Positions 13,401 to 25,400 of a stretch of DNA of 64,000 bases are shown in pieces. The position numbers and the translations under genes were made by a program. The notes beneath the pieces were generated by a model, which was not told the DNA's origin, ran no database searches, and worked only from the letters and a program-made list of their open reading frames with translations. This DNA is from Agapetus fuscipes (taxonomy: Eukaryota > Arthropoda > Insecta > Trichoptera > Glossosomatidae). How positions within the stretch are numbered: position 1 is the stretch's first letter; every line of letters begins with the position of its first letter. The stretch is taken from contig OX637356.1 in assembly GCA_951799405.1 (NCBI GenBank), positions 14,655,229-14,719,228 of the forward strand, written 5' to 3'.

Positions 13401-16400
13401 ATTATTTAGGTTAGTTTTTCTGCCCCTTCCTTATTACGCTTATGATTTTATGTTATCATATTTATTTAATTCTTGGAAAAGATCCTAAATTGCCACCTTT
13501 GATCCTTTACAAGATACAACTCATATGCAAGTGTAACTAGCTGTTACCTGGCATGCAATTCCTTCTCCTCGTGCTGTTTGCTTGCCAAGCCTCCTTGGGC
13601 TTTCTGCAGTTGGTCACGAGTGGCGGCGGCTTGTTTGGCCAGAGCCGCTTTCTGTCTGCCGGCCTCTCCAGCGGCTGCCGATAACTTTGTCCTCTCAGCT
13701 TCTAATGCATTCCTTTGTTCTTCCAGCCCTGTGAGAAATAAAAGGACTTATGTTAGTAGACAGTTGTTACTAGGAGGACATGCTATAGTTGAAACTAACC
13801 TGATAAGTATAATGTCAAATTCCATCTCTTGTACATACCATAGTTTATTACGAAAAATACAGTTTTCTTTATAGAATTACCAGCAATTTTGTGGAACGCC
13901 TCTTCCAACGACCTCGCATGCTCTCTCCTCTCCTGCTCTGATCTCTTCACTTGGTCGCGCAGCTCCTTGTTGGTGCTGTTGTACTTGTCCCGCTCTATGT
14001 TACTGTTGGACAGCTGCCGTCTGGTGTCTGTCAGCTCCTTGCGAAGATTTTCAGCCTCATTCTCATCTGAAAATGTAACAAATATTGGTATAACTTAGAA
14101 TATTATAAAATTACTAAGCTTCCTTGACTTATAGGTTGGTATTAGGCCAACCACCCATACGGTAAAAAGTTGTTCACTTTGCCAATGTCACCCCTGTTTC
14201 AAGGAAAGTCAGCAATAGTTGCAGGACTTATGTTCATTTGAGAGTGGGTTTTTATATTGTAGGTCCACATGCGGCATGTGTTAGCGCAAACTCATACGTG
14301 TCTGAATACATGAATCTCAAATGCAATTTAGATTTAGATTAACCCAACAAATAGTAATGCTGTCATCAAAACTACATTATACGTCAAGACCACATGAATT
14401 ATAAAGAATTCAATCAAAGATTGAAAACTACAACTAAGCTACACATCTAGAGTAACTTCTTTCCGCGCTATCTTCAAAGGGGTTGCATGTGGCGAGTGGG
14501 ATCTATTTCTTGTTACAGGTAAGGGAGCTTTATTCCAACCACTTCAGTTGAAGTGGGGGTTTCCTAGCTGCTGAGGGAGCTGGTAATCATTTCTCGTGAA
14601 GGCTGAGTAAGCCTCCCTGGTATTTTATTTTAAATTTTGAAATAAACACGGAAACGGGAATTAATTTTTGACACGTTTGGTGGGATTTGAATCTGAGCAG
14701 TCAGCATGGAATGCAAGCACTCTACCAACTGACCTATTTGACGGGAGGACCGCACTATTGCCATCAGAAATATATTTGAAATCCAGATTTGGAAAATCAT
14801 AACACTAATTTTAAGCTGACAGTCTCATTCTGAGATTGGAAAGGATTAAGTATAAGGCATTCATAACGGAGGCAGCACAAATAAACTGTAAAAGAAAATA
14901 TCACTTGCTCGCTAGACATGTTAATAATAATAATAATAATAATAATATTAGGATGGTTTATTTGGTGAGCGCTGTTTTTGTGTGTATCACACCTCAAGAG
15001 CCCTCTGCAAGCTTGGTTGTCGCTGTAGAAAGCGCCAATTCTCAAGCAAGACCCAGTTGTTGTAAGGTTGGATGGACCTTTCAGTGACCGGTCTTTGGTA
15101 AAGGTTTATGAATTTTCAACTCAGCGAAGAGCACATTCGAAATATAAATGGTATATTTTGTGCTCCGCCGGGATCCGAATCCACAACCTTCCATTTACGA
15201 GGCCGAAATGTTGCCACTGGACTACGGACCGGTCCAAGATGCCAACGACACGCGGTGTACCTGAACGGTCACCCATCCAAGTACTATCCGCGCCCAATGT
15301 TGCTTAACTTCGGTGATCTATGGGAACCGGTGTTTTCAACATGGTAACGTCGTTGACCATGTTGCCGATAAAAAAATTGTAACTTTGTTCTAACCTGAAA
15401 AATATTGTGCTCATGTTTATTTTTATTATTATAATGTTCATTGACTTATAGGTTGGTATGAGGCTGACCACCCATACTGTAAAAAAAAAAATCACTTTCT
15501 CACCCCTGCCGCACAGAAAGGCTGCTACAAGAGTTGCATGGTAGGAGAAAGAATGGTGGGAGAGTCTTAAGAGAGGAAAAATTCAAAATGATATTTTTCA
15601 ATATTTAATAGAAATCAGAAGTGGTACTAAGAATAGAAGAGAGATAGTGACAGGAATACTAACTTTCTTTAAGCTTCCTGAGAGTGTCGTTGTATTGCGT
15701 GTTGAGATTTTCCGACTTGTCTTCCACCAGTTGCAGCTGCATCCTGATGTCCTGGCACTCCTTGAGGCAGCCATCTTTCTCCGAGGCTATTTCCTGGAGA
15801 CGGTTATCAGCCCGGACCAGCTCCTCCTCGTATTTCAACCTAAACAGTTCACAGCTTAAATTATACAGCTCGCACCAAAGGTCCATCCGGCCTTCCAGCA
15901 ACTGGGTCTTACTAGAGAATTGACGCTTTGTGATGACGACCAAGCTTGTTAAAAGTCTGGTCGGTAGCTCGATTGGATAATGCTAGCATTCTGTACTGAG
16001 AGCTCGGGTTCAAATCCCACTGAGGGTGTCGGAAATGTTATGGCGCTCATGAAATGGTCCTGGACCAGTAAATGGTGTCACAGGAAATAAATCATGCATC
16101 ATTAGCATCATCATCTAGTTTTAATTTAGCCTTAAATACCATGTGGATTCTTCTTTACTGCCTCATTCATTAGAAATGGAGCTAAAAAAATAAGAAGTAG
16201 ATAAAATAGATGATTGTTTTTGTGTGTGTAACTTACTTGGACTCCTCCAGCCTGCTCTTCATGCTGGTGATCTCGTCCTTGAGCTGGTTGATGCTGTTCC
16301 TGTCCTGCTCGCAGCGGGACTGCGCCTCCCTCCTGAACCTCTCTATGGTGCTGACCTCGTTGTCAAGGGCGCGCTTGGTTTCCTCAAGGCGCTCCAACAA

Positions 16401-19400
16401 AGCCTGCTGATCGTGATGCGCTGGAAATCATATTGCAGTTCAGGCAGTGGCAAAGTAGGGAAAATGTAACACAATAAGGAAAAATTCTTAATGTACCTAA
16501 AAGATCTTAATGTATTTGGCACATTTAAAGTGGATAAAAAATGTGATGTCGCTAAAACACAAAAGATAGTTATATTATTAATACAATAGATAAGGTAAGA
16601 CAAAATTTGTATAGCGCCTTTTATGACAGTGTGTCATTACAAAGGCGCTTGTCCGTATGATTGGACGAAGAGGTGAGTAGATTTTCTACAAATATTTTTA
16701 TGTAGATTGAAGAGACACTCAAACGCTACATACTTACATATGTTATTAGCGTACCTACTTTAGGGCTGTTTTACACAATTTGTTGCCATGGTCGTTGACT
16801 TATAGGTTGGTATAAGGCTGACCACCCATACTGTAAGAAATTGTTCACTTTACCAATCTCATTTCAGGGAAGGTCCGCAAAGTTGCACGGTTTATGTTCA
16901 TTTGAGGCTTGGATTTGAATTTGTAACTACATATTATGCAGCATTTGTAAGCGAACTTACACATGCCTGCTTGTGGACATGCATTTAATATGAATTGGAA
17001 ATGTTAATTTATCTTAGATTATAGCTAACAGTCCATCAGAGCTGAAGTTTTCATGATATCTTTATTTTTACTATATAAAAAATATATGGTTGTGATCCTT
17101 GAAATGTACTCTACACAACCATAGGGGCTGTCCATATATTACGTCATTCGCATTAAGGGGGGGGGAGTCCTGGTCTGCGGATGATGGCAAATGATGTACG
17201 AGTACCAAAAGTGACGTCGTTCTTGTAAATACCAATTTCTACAAAATATACAAAATATTATGTAAGTAATATAACATTATTAATTATTAAGCTCATTCAT
17301 TATTACTATAGGATGATTGTGGGGGGGGTCGAAAATTGGCCAAAATCGATGACGTAATTTATGGACGGCCCCATAGTATTTTAAACCGTTTTCCCCACCA
17401 CTGCAATTACCCTATTTGCACCTTTGATACTACTTCACAATAAAGGATCTTTACTTCTGACAAACCACTGTCTCAGATTATTCAAGTTGTAAGTTCTTTG
17501 ATCTTTATTTATGGTGTAGTACTTTGATTTTTTACGTGGGCTACTTATCATTGTTTGCATACTTAATTATTGCTTACTTTGATAAATTCTATGCTTACCA
17601 ATGAGCAGAACTTGTTGCTTATCGTTCTCCGCCCTCAGCAGCGCTTCCTCGTGCTGCTGGCAGAGAGTGTCTATGGCCGCCTGCAGCTGCTGCTCTCTGT
17701 CTTGCAGCTCGGCTATCTCATTGTCCTTCTCTCCCCCCAGGCTCTGCACAGTTTGCTGCATTCGCTTCTCCAGCGAAATGCGAACTTGCTCCTAAAAAAG
17801 ATGTATCATAACTTTGTTGATTACAAAGGAATTAACTTAATAATAATAATATTTTTTTTTTACTGATTACGTTGAGTGTAATATATCCACCTGAAGATGC
17901 ATTGGAGTGCAATGTAATTAAGGTAACCTGTTGTCAGGGGTGTGCATCTCATACAGGCACATTCGCCTAATAGGTAGGAAATATATGGTACAAAATATTG
18001 AGAATTAAAATTCCAAATTGAAGTTTGATTGGAGCTATCGTTAGCACTTGAGTCAATTTTAAATGAGTTATTGTAAAGGAATGGAAGAAAATATTGAGTC
18101 TAAAATATATTTGCCTATACTCTATGCACGCGCCTGCCTGTTGTGCACAAAATAAAATAGTTTGTTTGCAAAAAAATTAGTCAATGGGATGGTCGAGGGG
18201 AAAAGGCGTTAGGGCTCAAATTTGCATTATTGACACTAACGCAGGTCCAAGCCCTGCCTGCGTCATGTCCTATCGACAATAACTTCAACCATGGTTCAAC
18301 AGATGTCATCGGGTAATTATTAATGAATAATTCATTAAAATTATTAATTGATAACATTAAAAACTGTTTTTGGCCAGGCAAAATAGATTGGTGAATTGCA
18401 TTCCTCTTCACAAATCTATTTCAAAACTAATAAAAAATTATAATAAAAATAAAACGGGTGGGAGCGCCGAAAATATTTTAAGCCTTTTGGACAAAAAAAT
18501 ATGAATACATTACTCAAAGGAACAATTAAGAATGGACAAGGTACAAAAAGCACAAAACAGAGAAAAACAAAGGTCCAAGAGTGAAAACCCACAGGCTTTT
18601 AAATGGAATAAAAGATTATTGCAAGTACAAAATTTTTACCCTTTCTTCGGTGAGTTTCTTGACATTTTCTGCGTTGGTTTTGTTGAGATTTGTGATAGTC
18701 TGCTGATATTCTGCTTCCTTCTTTCCCGCCTGCTGGATGAGAGTGTTTTTGGTGTCCCGGAATTTCTTCTCCGATGCATCCAGATCCTTTGTCAGCCGAA
18801 CTACCTGACCTATGGAGAAACAGTTTTTTAAATTGGTTTTTTAGAGTTTTATTTTATTAGTTGTTGGTATAAAGTGGAAGTTTTTCTATCAAACAACCAG
18901 CCAGGTTTATAAGAAAACTTATATTTTGTTATTTGTTGCCAAGGTCATCCTACCAAGAAAAGAATAAATTACAAATTTGGTCCTGATTCTATTGGCCCAT
19001 ATTTAGATTAAATAGAGGCAAATTATATTTTGTTACCCAGCAATAACATACAGTTAGCTGCTCTTATTTTCCTATTAGCGATTGAAGCTAACTTCAGTTC
19101 GATTGACATTCAAAATGCTAAGTCAAGGCTACGCCCTCCAATTTCAATTATTCTCAAAATTAGATCCCTCCTTTGCAGTCTCTCGCATTCGGGAAAGAGC
19201 GTGGATCTGGTTTGGATTCCCAGCCACAGTGGAATTGTGGGAAACGAAGTGGTAGATGGCTTTGCTAAAGAAGCTATCCTAACTGGTATCCCCGGCCTTC
19301 CGTTTCTCTCCCCTATGGACCTTATTCCATCATTTAAGCACTCTCTTCGAAATGAATGGAGTGGAAAGTGGTACACTGGCATCCAGCCATCTCTTCTTAT

Positions 19401-22400
19401 TTCCCCATGGTTTTGCAATTATTCTGTTAATAAACAACAAATTTCTACCCTTTGTCGCATAAGAATTGGCCATTGTTGCTCTCCAGCCCACCTTTTCAAA
19501 ATTAATGTTGTTGATTCTCCGTTCTGCGACTGTAAAACCGAAATAGGCGATTTAGACCACATTTTCTTTAACTCCTCTCACCATTTATATCAATTGTATT
19601 TTCTTTTTCTAAGAACTGACGTCTCCATTCAATATCCTGTTATAATGTTTCCTATCGTTTATCCCTGAATAGGGAAGTATCACATATTTTTTTCATTGTA
19701 TAAAATGGTAGAATACATTTTTTAAAATACATCTGCGTTTTCAAAAAAAAAATATCTTGCTTAGTTTTTAAACTAAAGCTCTTTAAAATTAGCGTATTCT
19801 CGATTTCCGGAAAAAAGGTCATTTTGTTTATTTAGGTAGATATGACGCCGATGCATTTTCGGAGGGTAGGTATCGGCGGGCCCAGTGGCGAATCTTGACG
19901 TCATTTTGACGTCAAGATTCGCGAAGTCGAACGCGCTGCGTTTTGGCGCGACTAAAATTCTCCGCATTTTATTTTTTTAAATTATCAATGATATTTTTAT
20001 TTTTACTACACAAAAAATATATGGTTGTGATCCTTGAAATGTACTCTACAGAACCATATTATTTTCAACCGTTTTCCCTACCACTGCAACTACCCTATTT
20101 GAAATCCATTAACCTTCTGTTTCTAAAATTTATTTCCCACAACAACATAAAATTATAATTTACTTTACCCAAAAAAACGACTTAGTTAATTTTCTTCAAT
20201 TCCCTTAAAATTATGTTTTACTTACATGTGTTTTTTTGTTTTTTGTTTTATTCATATTGCTTTTTATTATTGCTTAAAATCAAGTGTGAATCGTAACCAT
20301 TGAATCATAACCTTTTCCCATCATTCAAAATCCCCACTCCTAGTATACTTGACACTGGCGCCCCTGCTCTCCGCGGGATTCGCCATACAGAAGAAGAAGA
20401 CGAAGAAGTCAAGGCCAATGGTGTTCCATTCAACCTGTAGGTATTTATTTCAATAAGGAAATATTATTTCTTCTATGGCAATATCATACTGTTGGCAGCA
20501 TTTGTTTTCCTGTCACTATTGGCAGCACCAGCCATTGAAGCTAACTTCACTTCATTCATTACTTCAGATGACTTTCAAAATTCAACTGATTTGTGTCTTA
20601 CAGAGCTAAAGTCAGCAATCTAGGATTATAATAAAAATTAGAAATACAGAATATGGAATTTCAAAGAATCTCATTTTGGAAAAATAACCTAAATATCCGT
20701 TTTTAGTTCTATTTGGCTCGATTACACATTTGAAATACCTCTGTTGGTTACTATTCTTGTATATAATGTAACAAACCTTTCAGATTCTCTTCGCTCAGAA
20801 GAGTCTTCTGAAGTTCCTTGTCAAGCTTCTGTCGCTTGCTCTCAACTGCTTCCAGATTGCTTGAAGTGTCAAACAGGATTCCTTCCAGAGCTTCTTTTTC
20901 ACTGCGGAGGGAAGCCAGCTGCTCTTGGCAATGCTGCAGCTCTTTGTCATTTCCATCCAGCATCACCTGACAAGCAATAAACATTGAAAAAAGGGCCATT
21001 TACAAAATGTTTGGGCACAAAAAATTTCAGGGCAGGAAGAATAACAAGCCATGCAGGTAGTAATTCTATGAAGTGGCTTTGAATGTGATTAGTTCCTAAG
21101 GACATGAAACCAGTCTTTGATGCCATACATTGTTGATATGTCTTGCTTACGACATCTGAAATGTTTTTGACATTTTCTATGTAAGTAGGTAGGTAAGCAA
21201 CATGCCTCTACTCCGTCTTCAATCTATGTACATATCAGTGGCGGTCCGTGATCTGTTCCCCATGGGAAGCTGAAGAAAAACATAGATTCATATACCTACC
21301 TATATAAAAATAATTGTTAGCCAACAAACGAAATGGACGTAAGTACTTATTGTATTTGACAGCTGTAACTAAAAAGATATCCAAATAAACGCTCTGCTCC
21401 GAAAGCCTTAAATTAACATATTATGTGCGAACATTTCCCTGATTACATTTTAATGATTTCAATAAACAATTTAGATTTTTATTGTAAAAATGACTCACCT
21501 GATATTCATTTACTTATACTTGAGCTCAATTCTACGCTCTTTCTTCATAAAATCGTCGATTACAGCATCGTGAAAGGTTGACTTCTCCTTTAAGGACAGG
21601 AGACTTTCGAATATATTGAGTTGTGGAAATGTCTTACAAACGATTTATTCTTGCTGGTGATTTTTAAAATTGGAGTTGGTTTTCCAGTATCCACTATATG
21701 TTTTTTTTCCGCAAATTGTCTAGACAAAAAACTTTTACGTAACAATGATTCAATTAAACAGTCACATCTATTATTTGAACAACCTGAGAACAAGATGGAT
21801 CCATATTTTTATTTTTCAAAGAACAAAAATATTGCACACCGTGGCCGCGCTTTAAAAAGTCAACGTAAACTAATACATGAATGAAGAATAATTATTCATA
21901 TTATTGTTAAAATTATTTATTTGATGTCATACAAAAGGGAAAATATAAAAGTAAGAGAAGATAGTCAAATCCGCTCGATTTGCAATACCCTATTTTGTCC
22001 AGTATGTCTGAAGACAATGAGGTAAATTTTCGTATGTGGGATTCTTTAAGCTCTGCCGTATTTTTACTCGAGTAACGAAATCCCATCGATCGTATTGCGC
22101 ATGCGCGAAAACAAAATATCTGCTTTGATTCTGGACGCGTTTGAGCTCCCCGTATTCGCATATTATGATGATTCGTTTGTTTACAACTCTTGACTTTACG
22201 GTATAGACATATATGCCGCATGGCATATGTATGTAGTTAGATACATACATAAAATATAATGTCTCGCTTCCGCGCGATAGCGAGATGTAAAAAGTATAAC
22301 AATAATAAAAATGTTTGTAATCGCCGCTGTATAAATACGATGCTCTTGAGAAAAATATATAATAAAATTTCCAGTACATTAACACTTTGAGGTTAAGGGA

Positions 22401-25400
22401 TTCGGTGAATCCATCGTATGTACGAACCGCTCGCGCCTGGTACATATCACCATAGAAACCTATGAAATCATCATAGCAACAAAATTTGTTACGAATACCC
22501 CTCTAGTGTTGTCAAAAGTATGCAAATATCTGATAAATTCTGAATTCAAAAATGTTCCATCGTGTATGGGATGATTTTCACAATTATGTATTACAATAAT
22601 ATCCAATAAGATAAAGTTAACCCCTATTCTTGATCTTATTTCTGTGTGAATACTAAAGAAAAACAAAAAAAAATATGATAAGTACATAGAGCGCTGATCA
22701 GCGTTTTGGTAGTTGAGAGGTTAAGGTCTCTTGAAGCAATTACAATATTGTGGTTGTATTCTTTCCAAGCTTCATGCAAATATTGATGACGTATCCCTGT
22801 TGAAGCAAAATGTTCATTGCGCCATCGTTGAAAGTTGAAAACAAACCCTTGCGTCGAGACACAAATGATACTAAAGCCCCACCTGTTTTTCTTCACACTC
22901 CTTCACCAGTTCTTCCAGAGTTCTATTCAGGCGACTGTTTGTCTCGGCAGCTTGCTCCAGCCGCTGCTGAAGTCGCATGATCTCCTCTCCCAAAGAATCC
23001 TTCTTCCTACTCAGGGAACAAAGCTGGGAGCTCAAATCACTTCTCTCACGACAAACTTGGGTCAGTTCTAGCTCCACCTGAAATATTAAATACCAATAAA
23101 AATTTGCAAACAATTTTACTTCAAATAACTTAACTCAAACAAACAAAAAACGTAGTGTAAATTACTCGTCATTGTGTAAATAGAAAAATGTGTTGAAGAT
23201 GCAATGGCACTCCTTGTGAGTGACTCAGTTTTCATACTTTTTTTATATTTAAGCAATGGTGGAGTGTTTAGGCGATATTTTATATTAAGGGTGCAGATAC
23301 CTTATATAAATATCAGAAAAAATATATATTAAAAGAAACATTGTGACTGTAGCTTGACTGCAAGAAAAATGTAGTTCATACATTCAAAATATCCTTCAGC
23401 TTAGGGACGTTACTCACGGCAAATAATGAATTGGATTTCCGTAATGGAGAATATTTCCATTGTACAACACCCTAAAATATATATTGTTAAGAGATGTGCT
23501 AAATGTAGTACGTAGCGCTTTAGTCTCTCTTCAATCTAGCTAGATAATATTGTAATAATATGGCTGTCTATCCTGCCTCTACGCTCCCTCAGTTCTTGTT
23601 TATCGTATACGCCAAACCTGTCAAATATGACTTTTTCATGCAGTTGTCTAATGAATCAAATTCTACACAATCTGAGCTAAGAAAACCCGTAAAACTCGAT
23701 AATGTGAGAGTTCTTTTAAATATTTTTAAATAAATTTCTTGTTTTCATAAGACACATTGGTCCAGCACACATGCACATTGCTCATGTAAAATTTTCTCAA
23801 TGGCGTATACGATAAACAAGAACTGAGGCAGCGTCTAGTCAGACCAAGTGAGTTCACATTTTTTACCTCATTTTAAGTCCTTTTTCACAGGATCTGATTC
23901 AGCGTCTGATCGAAAGTTGCGTAGTGTATGGCGATGTATCTGAGCTTTTGCAGGATCTGGCATGGTTTGTCCGGCAATTCCATTTCACCGACCAAAACCA
24001 GGCCATGTGTAGCGCCCATTATATTTTAATCTTAAATTATGAAGAAAAAGTGTTCTAAACTTGCCTTTTCTTTTTCTCCTTCCAAGAACTTGATCCGTTC
24101 AGCATATGAGCTCTTATCGGCTTCCAGGTCTAGCCGCATCTGTTCTGCAGCCAGCAGCTCCTTCCTCAGAGAGTTCAGGTCTCCTTGTGCGTCCCCATTT
24201 TGATTTTGAAGAGCCGACTTTTCATCTTCCAGCTGATATCAACAAACATAACAAATTAAATGACTCTCCAAATTTTCTTTAACATAAATGTCACTGTCAG
24301 AGAGCCAAAAAACCATATAAATCAGTGTGTGCTCTAGCGTCCTATGACAGCTTGATTTTTTTCTAGTGTGACCAAATAAATTGGAGAAAAACAATTTCAA
24401 ACTGCTACTTAAAATTGCATCTGCGTTTTAATTTTAAAAAGAAACCCAGGAAAAAACATAAAGATATCATAAACAGAATTAAAAAGATTGGTAGATATTT
24501 AAAGACAGATGTGGAAGATCTTTGTTAATATTTAACTGAACATTATTTTGTAGAGTGGCATTGCTTTGGTACTTTAATTTTCCATATTTGAACACTACAG
24601 GGAAAGAACAAGGAATGTCAGTTGAAGAACATTACAAGTAAGTAAATCAAAATTTAGATCTGAAATCATGGTTATTGCCTGTGTAGTGTTGGCAAGACTG
24701 ACTATTTGGAACATTATTCAGATTTGAATAATTGATGGCCTTTGTGGATCTGGAAAAGGCTTTTGACTCTGTGGTGCAACGGTAGAAGGGACAAAGAACC
24801 ATCACATAGAAGACAGTTGAACATCGACCTTCTTGTTGTGAAGTGACATATCGATAATGGAAAAGAAAGAAATGGAAAAAGACTTTAAACCACAGCCTGT
24901 CACAAAGAACTGGGAATCCCGCCATAAACTGTGATGGCGACTGTTGTTGCATTAAAATTTTTGCTGAGCTTTAAATACACACAGATGCCACTAGATTTAA
25001 CTTTTTTTCTTACAAACTCATTTTTGCTGACACTTCTTGTTTTTCCCCTGTAGTCTTTATTCTGTCTCATGACTCTTATTTTTCATATTTGCTTACCCTC
25101 TTGATGTCCTCCTGCAACTGTTTCTTATCCAGCTCAAGTCCTTGCACATTTGCTTCCAGCTTATCTATGGAATCCTGCAAGTCAGCTCTATCCAGGATAT
25201 TCCTCTCTAGCTCAATCTCCAGATCGCCTAAAACAGAATGTTTATTTTATATTACAAAGCTTAAATTTGTATTTAACAGCAACATTCATGAATTGATTAA
25301 ACATACAGCAAATTATTTGTAGGAAAAATGCAAGAGGGCTAGGGTTTGATCCCCACCAAGGGTGTCAAAAATGATTTCCTGTTCCGGAGTTTATTTCAAG

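Noticed and set aside
15241..15357. Functional 5S rRNA gene
   Set aside because: Several clustered substitutions, a 1-nt-shorter loop region, no T-run terminator, and fusion to a SINE.
21621..21884. Plus ORF ([18 protein letters not shown]...) as a Harbinger-type transposase piece
   Set aside because: The resemblance to the HTH of that family is too faint and no catalytic motif is present.
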